Source: Eleusine coracana subsp. coracana
Taxonomy: Eukaryota > Streptophyta > Magnoliopsida > Poales > Poaceae
Length of the DNA stretch: 64,000 bases
Reading direction: 5' to 3'
NCBI GenBank assembly: GCA_032690845.1
Contig: CM064425.1
Coordinates: 36,668,240 to 36,732,239, forward strand
The notes below the pieces were generated by a model. That model worked only from the letters and a program-made list of their open reading frames with translations, ran no database searches and was not told the DNA's origin. The translations under genes and the position numbers were made by a program. Below, piece after piece: positions 32,761-45,460 of the stretch (position 1 is its first letter; every line of letters begins with the position of its first letter).

Positions 32761-33870
32761 ATGGTGAGAACTCGGAATCAGGATGAGCCTGAGAGCTCTC
32801 AGCAGGGAGCTAATGCTCAGTCCTCACTGGCAGAGATACTTGCTGCTGTGATCAACCAACAACAGAATGACTCCGAGTTGCTCTGCCAACTGGTGGAGAA
32901 TACGTCCCTCTTGGGTGGACGTGGATGCAACAGCAATAAGCAGCCCCGTCAGTGCATGTACTCGGACTTTCTAGGTACCCATCCACCAACATTCGAGCGT
33001 GCCAGAGAGCCTGTTGACGCTAATCACTGGCTGCGTCAGACCGAGTCCAAGTTCGGTATGCTGGACTGCACTAAGCACCAGAAGGTGCTATTCACTGGCC
33101 AACAACTCCAGGGCCCTGCTGCTGCCTGGTGGGCAAATTATGAAGCTTCTCTGCGAGCTGGTCATCGTGTGGAGTGGAATGAGATCAAGACAACATTTCG
33201 TGCTCATTTCATTCCGGCTGGCCTCATGCAGAGGAAATTCCAGGAGTTCATGGATTTGAAACAAGGAGGAAGGAATGTCCTCCAGTATTCTGAAGCTTTC
33301 AATCATCTTGCTTAGTATGCTACTGATTATGTTAATACCGAAGATAAGAAGAGGTATGCATTCTTGCATGGGATGAATGCCATATTGAAGGAACGTCTGA
33401 TTTGGTAGACAACGGACACCTACAATGATCTGATCAAAGCTGCTATCGTCCAGGAAGGTGCTATGCGACAAATTGAAGACGAAGAACATAAAAGGAAGGC
33501 CCCTGCTAGTGCCTCTGCTGCCCCTCAGGCGAAACATCGCCTGATATACACTTCACCGTCTGGACAGCGATTCCGGGCATCTCCGCAGCAGCAGTTTCAG
33601 CGCCCCTATGCTCAGAACTATTCGAGGCCATCGTAGCAGCAGAACTTCCCACCTCTTGCACCATATCAGCAGCAAGGAAATCAGAATGCCCGTGCTCCAC
33701 AGCCCGCTGATCATGGAGGCAACTATTCGTGCTACAACTGTGGTTGTACCGGCCACTTTGCTAAGAACTGTACTGCACCTAGGCACAACAACAACAACAA
33801 CAACAACAACAATCAGCATCAGAACCAGGACAATTCTAAGAATGCACTGTCTCGTGGTGCTCAAGTGAAT
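32761..33870 (+). pseudogene. Element A gag
   Basis: Start at ATG 32761 (MVRTRNQDE), matching the MVRT start in B. Gag domain at about 32940-33310 (FLGTHPPTFERAREPVDANHW, AAAWWANYEASL, FRAHFIPAGL), a linker rich in Gln and Pro, a knuckle CYNCGCTGHFAKNC at about 33730, and an Asn run (AAC repeats at 33785-33813). Stops at 33313, 33406 and 33634 are each CAG to TAG at positions where Gln is expected. No frameshift between 32761 and 37251. Confidence 0.92.
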
Positions 33871-36800
33871 TACACCAGTGCTGAAGACATTCCTCAGGGT
33901 GAACCCGTGCTGATCGGTACGCTCTCACTCTATCGCCAGCCTGTCCTTGCACTTTTTGATTCTGGAGCGGCACATAATTTCATTAGCAAAGCATGTGTGC
34001 AAAAACATAATCTTCACACCACCACTATAATTAAGTGTTACACTGTTCACTCTCCTGCTGGACAAATTCTTGCAAACAAAGTAGTATGCAAAGCTCCGCT
34101 AGAAATAAATCAAAAAGTTTACCCCACTAATTTTATCATGCTACATAACCAAGAAACTGATCTAATTATTGGCATGATGTGGATGAAAACCCATAGAGCC
34201 ATGCTGGATATTGAGCCCCGTATCGTTCATCTAAACTCTCCCCTACGTGGCCGAGACACACTTTCTCTGAATACCGATTCATCAAAATATCTGGTAGTCT
34301 ATCACTTGGAGGAACAACCACTTGAAAATATCCATGTTGTCTATGAGTATCTAGATGTATTCCCGGAAGATATCTCTGTCCTCCCACCTGACCGCGATGT
34401 GGAATTTAAGATAGAGCTATAGCCAGCAACTTCTCCCATATCACGTCGCCCTTATAAAATGGCTCCAAATGAGCTAGCTTAGTTGAAAAAGCAGTTGAAT
34501 GAGTTGTTGGAAAAAGGATTTATTCGCCCAAGTACTTCACCTTGGGGCTGCTCTGCTATTTTTGTGAAGAAGAAGGACAAGTCTCTACGCCTTGTCATTG
34601 ATTATCAGCCTCTCAATGAAGTCACAATCAAGAACAAATTCCCGCTGCCACGTATCGATATTCTTTTCGATCAATTGTTTGACGCCAAGGTCTTTTCAAA
34701 AATTGACCTTTGTTCGGATTATCATCAAATCAAGATAAGAGCAAAGGATATCCCGAAGACCGCATTCTCTGCTAGATACGGATTATTCGAGTATCTAGTA
34801 ATGTCTTTCGGATTGACAAATGCACCTGCCCATTTCATGTACCTCATGAATTCAGTATTCATGCCAGAATTGGACAAATTCATGGTGGTATTCATCGATG
34901 ATATTCCTATCTATTCAATGTCCAAGGAAGAACATGCTGAACATCTTCGCAATGTCCTTCAGCGCCTACAAGATCACAAGATGTTTGCAAAATTTAGCAA
35001 GTGTGAATTTTGGTTGGACTGTGTGCCATTCCTTGGTCACATAGTATCAACCGAAGGCATCTCTGTAGAACCTAGCAAGGTTCATGATGTGCTGGATTGG
35101 AAGCTGCCCACTACTATCCACCAAGTTCGTAGTTTCCTCGGACTAACTGGATATTATTGTAGGTTCATTCCTAATTTTTCTCAGCTATCCAAACCCATCA
35201 CAAGACTGCTAAAAAATGGTGTGAAGTTTGAATGGAGCAATGAATGCGAAGAAGCATTCCAGAAGTTGAAGAAATTGTTGACTACTGCCCCAGTGTTGGC
35301 TTAGCCAGACATCACCAAGCCATTTGACGTGTATTGTGATGCATCTGAGAGAGGACTTGGATATGTGCTCATGCAGTGTGGCCGTGTCATTGCCTATGCA
35401 TCGCGGCAACTACGAAAGCATGAAGAACATTACTCAACTCATGATTTGGAATCAGCTGTAGTTGTGCTTGCACTAAAAATCTAGAGGCATTATTTGCTCG
35501 GAAGCTTAGTGCACATCTACACGGATCATAAGAGCTTGAAGTATATCTTTACTCAGACCAATCTGAACATGAGACAATGTTGGTGGCTAGAATTAATCAA
35601 GGACTACAATCTGGAGATTCATTATCATCCAGGCAAGGCTAATGTGGTCGCCGACACACTGAGTAGAAAGATACACTGTAATAAATTGGTACTAGAATTT
35701 TAGGAAAGCAGCTCTGAGGCAAGCCAAATAAAACCCAGCCTTCATGTTATGCCTGCCTTAGTGATCAACAATCATAGTATTCATTCCACCATTTGGGATG
35801 AAGTCGTTGCTGTACAAAAACAAGACGTTGGAATGAAGTGCATTCGTGAGAACATTAAGAATGGCAAGGCAAAATGCTTCACACAAGACTCGAATGGTAC
35901 ACTATGGTTCAATAACCATCTAGTAGTACCGAAAGATTTTGAGCTTCGTTGGAAGATCTTGGATGAAGCACATCACTCCAAATATTCCATTCACCCTAGT
36001 AGTAACAAGATGTACCAGGACCTGAAGAAGAATTTTTGGTGGACAAGAATGAAGTGAGAAGTTGCTCGGTATGTCACAGAATGTGACACCTATCAGAGAG
36101 TTAAGGCTGACCATTTGAAACGGGCTGGACTACTTCAACCATTGAGTATTCCTGCCTAGAAATGGGAAGATATCAGCATGGATTTCATTGTTGGCCTCCC
36201 TCTCACTTCTCGGAAGCATGATTTGGTTTGGGTTGTTGTGGATAGACTCACAAAATCTGCTCACTTCCTATCGGTCAATAACACATACAAGATAAAGCAG
36301 TATGTAGAGCTATACATATCCAGGATTTTGTGTCTTGGAGTACCCAAGACTATCATATCAGACCGTGGTTTGGAGTTTGTTGCTCGTTTCAGGGAACAGC
36401 TGCATGCATCGTTGGGTACAAATTTGATACGGAGCTTTGCTTACCATCCCGATATCGATGGATAAACAGAGCGTGTCAACCAAATCTTGGAAGATATGCC
36501 TAGAGCATGTGTTCTAGCCCATGGTGGTAACTGGGATGAGTACTTGCCATATGCGGAATTTTCATACAACAACAATTACCAAGAGAGTGTAAAAATGTCA
36601 TCATTTGAAGCACCCTACGGTCGAAGTTGTAGAACACTGCTGAACTGGTCTGAATCTGGACAACAAGTAACCTTTGGTCCTGACCTTGTCAAGGATGCCG
36701 AAGAAAAGGTTCGAACCATTCAGGCAAATCTTAAAGCTGCTAAATGTCGTCAAGAAAAGTATGCAAACCGACGACGTAGGCCCCTGTATTTCAACAAGGA

Positions 36801-37251
36801 TGATTTTGTCTATCTCCGAGTATCGTCAATGAAGGGCATTCAACACTTTGGAATCAATGGAAAATTAGCACCCTGCTATATTGGCTCTTTCCAAATCTTG
36901 GAGAGATATGGACAAGTAGCTTACAAGTTGGAGCTACCTGCTAATCTATCTGGAGTTCATAACACGTTTCATGTATCACAACTGAACTGGTGTCTCAAAC
37001 CTCCAATAGATGTTATGTTGGAAAAGTATGACCATCTTCAACCGGACCTCACATACTCTGAACAACCGATAAAAATCCTTGGTGAGAATGAACGCACAAC
37101 CCGCAAAAGAACAATCAAATTCTATAAAGTGCAATGGAGTAATCACTCGGAAGATGAATCCACATAGGAATCTGAGGAATTTCTGAGTACCCATTACCCG
37201 GATTTCTGGTCTTCATTCTCAGGTAAACTTTATTTCATGCCCCCTCTGTAG
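33871..37251 (+). pseudogene. Element A pol with chromodomain
   Basis: Continuous with gag. Protease LFDSGAAHNFIS near 33955; RT from 34480 with FGLTNAPAHFMYLMN and FIDDIPIYS (catalytic Asp pair kept, Leu to Pro next to it); RNase H FDVYCDASERGLG near 35330; integrase with SIHPSSNKMYQDL, CDTYQRVK, MDFIVGLP and ISDRGLEF; C-terminal chromodomain around 37070-37190. Nine in-frame stops: 34420, 34480, 35302, 35482, 35701, 36055, 36157, 36463, 37165. Most are Gln, Arg or Trp codons changed by one transition. End at 37251. Inactive. Confidence 0.93.
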
Positions 37252-37284
37252 TCGGCTTTGTTCTTAATCTCGAGATGAGATTTC

Positions 37285-37300
37285 TTTAAGGAGGGAGGGC
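37285..37300 (+). other. Polypurine tract of A
   Basis: TTTAAGGAGGGAGGGC immediately before the 3' LTR at 37301. Confidence 0.85.
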
Positions 37301-40300
37301 TGTGACACCCAGGTGTCTCATTTCTACTTACCAAGCAAGATGTTCATAAAAATGTAGCTAAGTGACACATAAAATGTTAAGGTTGAAACCCAATTTCAAT
37401 TTATTACAGCTAATGAAAACCCTGCAAACAAGGTTATGAAGCAAATTAAATATTCTTCTATATAACATATATCAAGTAAAGACATAATCATCACTGGAAT
37501 GGTAAAATAGAATTTTAGGCCAAGATTGAGCATTTTATCCTATTTAGAAATAACCCAATTAATTAATTTAAGCCTAGAATTGATTCAATTTAAATTCGAA
37601 TTCCAACTAAATTATTTCACTTTCTGACCAATGAAGTCCTCTACTAGATTCTACACATCATGTAGAGCCCAAAGATAAAATTTGAACACATTTGGAGGCT
37701 TGTAGCATACCGAATATAAATAAAACTAAGACAGCGACCTTTTTGCAAACTTTTCAAAAAGTGGAAGACCCTTGGACAAAAGTCTTGTCTTCTTCCTCCC
37801 GTCGCGCGCTCACCCGCGCGAATCGGCCTGCCACCACCACGCTCACTCTACGACCCTCAGGACTCGGTCCCGCACTACCGTGCCTCCTCACTCGCCGCCG
37901 TCACGTCGTCTCTGCTGCCCAACCACTAGCCATTGCTGCCGCGTTTTACTTTCCTTCTGCCCGAGGCCGTCGTGCCTGCTGTTTTCCACTCGCCGATGTG
38001 CCCTCATCTCCCTGCCGCCTCGGAACTCCCCGACATACTCCGGCTGCTGCTCTTCCGCGCCCGCAGCACCGCATCCCATCGCTGTCGCCTTCCTGCTGCT
38101 CCCTCCGCTATAGCATGCCGCTAAAACGACGCGAGCACGAGTCACTTTCCTGCTGCCCAACGCCTCCGGGGCCACTGGACGAACTCCATGATTCCCGGCC
38201 TCCGACCAGTTCCCACGCGCGCAGCTTACCTTGTCATGTCCCGTGCTCCTTTCCCTGCTCCCCCGCACGCAGCACATTGCTGCACGACACGAACGCAAGT
38301 TGCTTTCGCCTCTGCCCAGCGCGCTCTGCCATTGCTGCCAGCACTCCATGATTCCCCGCGCCAACAGCTCCCCGATGCCCTGACAGCCGTACACCGACGC
38401 GCACAACCCTTGCGAACCGTGACCACCCTGTGCTTCCTCCTCTCAGCCTATAAAAGCCCCTCCCCTCGGCCATTTTCCGCATCCCCTGCTTCGCCATTGC
38501 GGTCTCCAAGCTCAAGCTTGATCCCGACCCTCTGCTCTCTGATGTTCCCTAGCCGAAACCACACCTCCTCAGCGTGCGCCTCAACCACTCTCCCTTCTCG
38601 AGTGCTGCAAAGACCGCTCACGACTTGTGCCGTGTCAATTTGGAGAAAATTTCTGGAGGCTTTGCTTTCGCACCTCTCCGACGGCCGTCAGCAAATTCCC
38701 GAGCTTCGATGAGCTTCCTTCTTCCCTTTCTTCTCGCGAGTGTTCGTACTCACCCCGCGCACCCTTCTGACAAATTGCCTCTCGGATTCCTGGTGCGAGC
38801 GTGGACCAGCTCTTGATTTCCCCCGCCCTGGTCCGCCGTCGTCGAACTCGAAGCCGCCTCCACGACGAGCCCCACCTTCCAGTCTTCCCCGATGATAAGG
38901 AACCTGACGCCGGCCTTCTCCTCGCCGCCGTGAAGCTCAAGGTGAAGACGAAGTCCAAGTCCGAGGCTCGTAGCTATAGCGCAACGCCACCGAACCTCAG
39001 CCTTACGCTACCTCTCATCGCCGACCACCCTCCTGTGCGTATTCCACCTCACAAACCCCTCAGACCGCTCCGCCTTGTCGCACGTGTCGTCCAGCCACCC
39101 CCGTGGCAAGAAATCGTCGCCTGTAGTCGCCGGCAGTGAACCCTCCGGTGAGCTCCGACTGCACGCCGCTCTGCACCGGTGGCACACTTGCATCCAGCTG
39201 GCGCCTACCTGGCTGCCACGCCACGCTGACTCAGCGCTGACTGGTTAATATCAATTCCAGAAATTAACTGAATTACAGAAAACACTGTTAAAAACTTCTA
39301 AAAATCCTAGTAAATTCATTTCAAATCCAGCTAACCTCAAACCAAGAGTGTTAGTTTCATAAAAACGTTCTCTACTTTATAAAAATGATAATAGGCTACT
39401 TATGTCAAAATATTTTCATTAATTCATTCAACTTGTGCAAACACAAATTAAATCCTTATAAATTCTAGAATGCAAATTAATTGTAATGTTTTGCATGCAC
39501 TGTTAGTTCATGTTAATACATCATCCTGATTTTTGGTTCAATTATGTTTGCAATATTTCATACTCTATGATTATTTAATGCTTTAACTTGAATAATTTCT
39601 AGTAAATAAAATGTTAATGTCTAGATGCTGTAATTGGTAAAAATGATGTTATTACATATACCTATCTATAATAAATTGTATTAATTGTATTAATTGTTCA
39701 TAAAACTATAATAACCCTATTTAAATGGTTAACACACATAAAATAATGAAACTCTAATTTGCTTCTTTGAAGCATATGTCCTCTAGAACATATTAATAAG
39801 ATTAATTATGACATTAATACCATTGCATGCTGCAATTATCATATCATTGCATGTAACAGTGTTGTGACAATACCATTAATCCATTGTTCATAAATAGGTA
39901 ACGACACTCAGGAGCAGGAGCCGGACTTCCAGCAGGACACTGAGTCCGGAGAGCTGGAGACTGAGGTTACTAACACTAGTGTTGATCCAGGCAAGCCCCG
40001 ATTTGCATTCGCCTTTTTTAAGTTTTGCTAGTTTATATCACCGCTAGTGTCTATATTTGATTGTTGCATTAGGTTATAGGAGTTGATTGAAACCCACCTT
40101 GCATGGTACCCCATATGACCTGTGCTATTGTTATTAGAACCTTGGTAGAATCGGTACTGTATTGCTATGCTTAGTAAATAATAGTCTCGGTAGATATTAT
40201 TACTAAGGATTGACTTGATCACTAAATCTGAACTTAATAAAACAAGTTTACTTTTGATGTTATGACCCAGCAGGGAATTATGCATGTGTAGTTTTGCAGC

Positions 40301-41349
40301 AACACATGGGTGTTGACTGCGATAGTCCTTCCTTGTCGAACCTAGGACCCATCTGTGGTCACCCCTTGATCAAGTTTTGAATGGTACCGAATGCATGCTA
40401 GTTTATGGGCACTAGTAAACCGATGTAGCATTAAATACTTGCATTGGAACACGGCTATGGTGCGTTGGTCTTTTGACCCTTGTGCAGCTGGGTGTAAATG
40501 TTTCTTGTGAAAGGTTGCCCACTCGACGTCACTGGATCCGGTGGAAGGTGTAAGTGTTTCTTGTGAAAGGTTGCCGTATATGACCTTAATCGGTGCGTAT
40601 ATGTCGTGTATTTCGGGTTTTCCCAGCTGGTGTAAATCAATTGTAATTGCTGTCCCTCGCAGTAATGAGTACTGCTTGGTCACTGAGTCGTCACGTAGTT
40701 GCACATGATACTATGGAAATGGATTATGTTGGTTATTGTTGATTATTATTATTACTGCTCTTATGTTGTACTTACTTTATGTACTGTTTTATTACCTTAT
40801 GATGCTTCACTAAAGTTACATTTTTGCTCTACCCAATAAAATTGACAAAATAATACTTGATAGAACTAATAGGTTGCTTAGTGCGAGTCTTTTCAAACAA
40901 GCCTCCTATTAGAGCCAATGCATGTCTAGGTTTTTGACGGTTAAGTCTTACTGAGTAATTAGTACTTAGGCTTTTTGCCTTTGTGGTTTTTAGGTAATCA
41001 AGAGATAGAGTTGCCTGTAGATGTGTTGCCTTGGGACATGCACGTCCCTGAGGGTTGGATTGCCCACTGGGAGTCTGACCTGCTGTCGCAATGACTGTTG
41101 TGTGCTGCTAGGGTGATGGTTCTTCGGGCATGAATCATCACTGCCGCTGTATCGTCGAGAGCTCGTAGACTTCTTTTGGTATTTGCTTCCACTGTTTTTC
41201 AAAACAATCATGAACTTGTATTAATTCCGCTGCATTTTATCCATCTTAATGATTTAATATTTCAACTTAAATTTGGACTATTGTTGTATTATCAAGTGTG
41301 TGCGTTATCAGCACCTTTGGACCTCGATCCTCCGAGAAGGGGCGCCCCA
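37301..41349 (+). repeat. Element A 3' LTR (complete, 4049 bp)
   Basis: TGTGACACCC to GGCGCCCCA. It serves as the reference for the fragmented 5' LTR. TATA at 38449-38456. Positions 40460-40765 have no counterpart in the 5' LTR and contain a 29-bp direct repeat (40491-40519 and 40547-40575). The flanking CTATG/TTATG suggests that the 5' copy lost this stretch by recombination between short repeats. The open frames at 37692-39139 are GC-rich LTR sequence and not genes. Confidence 0.94.
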
Positions 41350-41354
41350 TGGAA

Positions 41355-44165
41355 AACAATGCTCTAACGCCCAATGAAATAGCTCTGAAACATTATGTCA
41401 ACGACAAGCTTAGTCACATGCTTTGCAAGGAAGAAATAAAATGGTACCAAAGGGCAAAGGTGAGAGAGATTCTTGAACGGGATAACAATACCCAATACTT
41501 TCACTTGGTAGCCAATGGAAAGCATAGGATATCAAGGATATATCAGTTAGAAAATGGTAATCGGACTATAGTGGGTGATGCTAATACTATAACTCTGGAT
41601 GAAAATATAACCCAAGATATACCGCAAGTTGAACCGGAAGAAAACGAAATACTAATTGCTCCCTTCGATGTGGAGGAAGTAAAAAGGGATATTTTCCAAA
41701 TGGGACATAATAAAGCTCTAGGTCTGAATGGCTTTGCAGCCGAATTCTATGAAGTATTCTGGCAAGTTATCAAGCATGACCTGATGGCACTTTCAAGGAT
41801 TTTCATGATGCAAAATTGTTAGTGTATAGCCTTAATTTAGGATTATTACTCTATTGCCGAAGAAAGGTGATGCATCAAAAATCCAGGAATACCAATCCAT
41901 ATGCCTTTTAAATGTCAGCTTTAAGACTCTAACTAAAGTTGACACCAATAGGATAGGCCTGGTTACAGACAAAATCATGCGCTAGTCTCAAACTGCTTTC
42001 TTGATTGGTCGACACATCATGGAAGGTGTCATCATACTACTTGAGACCATTCATGAACTATGTAGAAAACATAAAAATTGAGTTATCCTAAAGCTCGACT
42101 TCAAAAAGGCCTATGACAAGGTCAAATGGCCATTCCTTCAGCAGAGTTTGAGAATGAAGGGATTCTATGAAACCTGGTGCAACTGGATTCATAGTTTTGT
42201 ATCCGGTGGCCATGTGGGGATCAAAGTCAATAATGAAATAGGACCATAGTTCCAGACTCACAAAGGTCTCAGATAGGGGGGGGGGGTCCTTTATTGCCTA
42301 TATTATTTAATTTGGTGGCAGATACACTTGCAATTGTCATAGCGAGAGCCAAAGCGGATGGGCCAATAAAGGGTGTGCTACCAGATCTTGTAGATGATGG
42401 ACTTTCAATACTATAGTATCTTGATGACACCATCATTTTCTGTTATGTGTTTTTGAACAGTTATTGGGCGTCAAAATTAACTTTCAAAAATGTGAGCTCT
42501 TTTGCTTTGGTCAAGCAAGGGATTTTCAAGAAGGGTACACAACCCTTTTTGGGTGCAACATGGGTAAATTACCATTCAAGTACCTAGGTATCCGTATGAT
42601 CCATAGGAGACTTAGGAACAATGAATGGAACGATGTAATACAGAGGTTTCAAAAGAAAATGAACAAGTGGATAGGGAAACTAATGTCTGTCGGGGGAGGC
42701 TGATACTCGTATATGTTGTCCTTAGCAATCTCCTAATTTTTATGATGTCTTTCTTTGAGATTCCAAAGGGAGTGCTAAAGAAACTGATACAATCTGCTCC
42801 AAATTCTACTGGGAGGGAGAAAGACATAAAAAGAAATATCACCTGGCTAAATGGGAAATACTCTGTCAACCCAAAGATCAAGGGGGCCTCGGGTGATTAA
42901 TATCCGCACCAAAAACATTTGTCTTCTGAGTAAGTGTCTTTTTCGATTGTTGAACGATGATAGGATGTGGCAAAAAATACTTCTCTAACAGTCCTCTCAC
43001 TCAGGTTCAAAGAAAGCCAAGCGATTCACACTTCTGGGCTAGGTTACTAAGAGTAAGGGATGAGTTTGTCAAATGGGGATCCTTCCAAGTGAAGGATGGA
43101 AGTCAAACTAGATTCCGAAAAGACACTTGGATTGATAATAGACCTCTGAGTGAACAATTTCCAAACTTGTATAATGTGGCTAGATGGAAGAATGTTACTG
43201 TTTAGCATGTTTTATAAACCGTACCCCGTAACCTTACATTTAGGAGATCCATAACTGGCATAATGTTAGTAGAATGGAACAACATGATCCCAAAACTAAG
43301 CATTGTGCTTCTTAGGGATGAACCAGATAACTTTAGATGGAACCTACATGAAAAGGGTACAATCTTGGGCCACTTCATGTATAATGCTATGTTTGTCCAA
43401 ACTAAGTCCAGGCTGAGACATCTTTGGAAAATCAAACCCCCTTTAAAGAAAAAGATTTTCTTGTGGAATCTTTCAAGAGGAGTAACTTTAACCAAAGATA
43501 GTTTGAGTAGAAAGAATTTGAAAGGCTCCCAAAAATGTTGCTTTTGTAATACTAGTAAAACAATTCAACACCAATTCTTTGAGTGCCATATCACCCAAAA
43601 TATTTAGCGGATTTTTACCATTGCTACTGGTTTATCTAGCATTACTGGTGATTGGCTAAGTTCAAAGGGAGTGAAGGAACACATATTGATCATTGTTGAA
43701 GTGGCAGCCATGTTATGGTCAATATGGCTATGCAGGAATGATATTGTTTTTGACAAAAAACCAATGATCTCGTTGATGCAGGTGGTCTTCGAAGTGACTT
43801 ACTGGTGCCGTTTTTGGAGTATTCTGTAGAAGGATATCCACAAAGAAGACACTATGCAAGCATGCCATGTCATGGAAGTGATCGCCATGAGTATCTTCTC
43901 AACGTATGGGTGGCCATTGCGATATGGACTTTGCTTCTAGTTCATTCTTTGTCTCTTTGCACTTTTACCTCGTGCCTTTTGAGCACTTCATGCTGTAATA
44001 AGGTTATGACGTTGGCCGTGTGCAAATTTTGCAAAAGGCCAGAACTATTCCATTATCCAAATAAATATCTTCGTGAGGCTATAACGAAAGCAAAATCATG
44101 CAAGGGACCAACATCATGCAACTAAAATATGATAATTAGTAGCACAAAGTGATGTAGCCTTGTAG
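41355..44165 (+). mobile_element. L1-type LINE, 3' part (RT and zf-RVT)
   Basis: Continues the LINE cut at 692 in the same frame (NNALTPNEIALKHYV, EEIKWYQRAKVREIL, NTQYFHLVANGKHR). RT follows in broken frames: KALGLNGFAAEFYEVFW near 41720, FKKAYDKV near 42097, a YLDDT-like catalytic box near 42418, then LPFKYLGIRMIHRRL near 42570. A zinc-binding RVT tail (IKPPLKKKIFLWNL, CCFCNTSKTIQHQFFEC) lies at 43425-43590, and the WPLRYG-type L1 C-terminus near 43910. Many stops, several frameshifts and a G run at 42278-42287. No clear poly(A) tail, so the 3' end is approximate. Oldest layer of stack 1. Confidence 0.88.
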
Positions 44166-44209
44166 GTAATTATTGTCTTATAGATTTTATATACTTCGTA
44201 TTTGGTGAC

Positions 44210-44612
44210 ATTTTTTGTTTAGAATCACCACCATTTATTAACTAGAAATAGCATTACACACTCCAACTGATGGGTTTATAGACCAGACATGCATGCCCAT
44301 AGGGAACCTTCTAGCTACAGTATGGGCATCATCATTCTAGTCTCTCCCTTCATGGATGATCTTGACCTCGCCAAAGTTTGTCCTCCTTGACTTGATCTAT
44401 TTGGTGATGGGCTTGTACGCTCCCAGGTCATCCCCGTGTAAGATGCAAATGACATTTAAGCAGTTGCTCGCGAACCTGATTCAACGCACTGCAAGGTCGG
44501 AGGCAAGAGCTAGCTCCCTACAAGTGATCGCCTCAACTTTCTCTAGATCCATAATGCCTTCAACAACTAGGACTGACGCCACAATGAAGTTTTCATTGAT
44601 GTCTCGAGCTAT
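44210..44612 (-). pseudogene. LINE-type RNase H domain, C-terminal part
   Basis: Minus strand reads RDINENFIVASVLVVEGI, EAITCRELALASDL, NCLNVICILHGDDLGAY and IHEGRD-DDAHTVAR, the pattern of the RVT_3 RNase H found on plant LINEs and in degenerate copies. It is cut at 44612 by element F. The upstream half is at 61420-61850, in phase. A stop replaces Arg/Gln near 44490. It is on the opposite strand to the LINE on its left, so it is a separate remnant. Confidence 0.82.
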
Positions 44613-45406
44613 TGAAAGTGCCTAGAGGGGGGGGGGGGTTGAATAGGCACAAATCCCTAAAAGTGACTTCATAATAAAAGTTAAATGCGCCGTGTCGGAC
44701 TTGTTCGACGATCGTGAGTAGTGTACACCTACTTGTTCGATGGCACAAGATAGAAAAGTAGATCGAGCGATTAAAACTTCAAACTAGTGCAAGGCAAGCT
44801 AGGAACAAATGATTACAAGCTAGAGGAAGCTGTAGAAAAAGGAAATAAACTAGCATGCAACCTACACAAGGTAATTTAAGAAATATGAAGCAAACCATAA
44901 CTAGCAATAATAAGAGCAAGAACAAGTAAAAGAAGGGCAAGTAATAAAGCATACAAGAGACATGGGATTTTTCACTGAAGTTCAGCTCTACAAAGAAGCC
45001 TACGTCTCCGTTGAGGGATCCACAAAGGACCGGGTCTCTTTCAATCCAAACCTCTCTAAGTGATCACAAAGATCAAACTTGGTGTTCCACTAGCAACTCC
45101 ACAAAGGAGGGGTCAATACAAACTTCCCGAGGCGTCACTCCACGAGTTGGGAGCTCAACGGGCACCTCTAACCGTCTAGGGGATGAATCCCCAAGAGTAA
45201 CAAACACAAGAGTTGTCGGCGGTGAGAATGAACCAAGTGCTCAAGAGGATGGAAGCTTGGAGGAGTAGTAGCACTTCAATCTTCTCTCAATCCCTTCACA
45301 AATCAAGATTGGAAGCAAGGGATGCGAGTTGGGGAGAGCAAAGTGTGCTTGAGAGTGTTTTTGAGTGGAATGAGTGACCCCACGGCCAAAGGGTGAGATG
45401 GGGTTC

Positions 45407-45414
45407 TATTTATA
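45407..45414 (-). promoter_or_regulatory. TATA box of F 3' LTR
   Basis: Minus strand TATAAATA within GGGTTATAAATAGAACCCC. The same box is at 60760-60767 in the 5' LTR. The palindromic array begins about 50 bp upstream in element direction. Confidence 0.75.
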
Positions 45415-45460
45415 ACCCATGGAGAAAAAGAGTCGTTTGGGGGAAATATCTTAGATCTGT

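Larger units (their letters stand above)
693..41349 (+). mobile_element. Element A: Tekay/Del-like Ty3/gypsy chromovirus, host of three nested elements
   Basis: LTR retrotransposon with 5' LTR pieces at 693-1274, 18415-18451 and 28537-31450, an initiator-Met-type primer site at 31454, gag 32761-33870, pol 33871-37251, a polypurine tract before 37301 and a complete 3' LTR at 37301-41349. The LTR starts TGTGACACCC and ends CA. The flanks CGCAA (688-692) and TGGAA (41350-41354) look like a decayed 5-bp target duplication (3 of 5 match). Removing A plus one flank (40662 bp, divisible by 3) puts the two LINE parts back in one frame, which supports these ends. Assignment to the Tekay/Del lineage is inferred from the long LTRs, TGGTATCAGAGC-type PBS, C-terminal chromodomain and single gag-pol frame. 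Confidence 0.9.

Noticed and set aside
37692..39139. Several open frames of 80-219 codons in the A 3' LTR
   Set aside because: They are in GC-rich LTR sequence around the TATA box and are disrupted in the 5' LTR copy (28537-29450). No family motif.
44356..44625. + strand 89-codon frame
   Set aside because: Opposite strand of the RNase H remnant, whose minus-strand translation matches the family.
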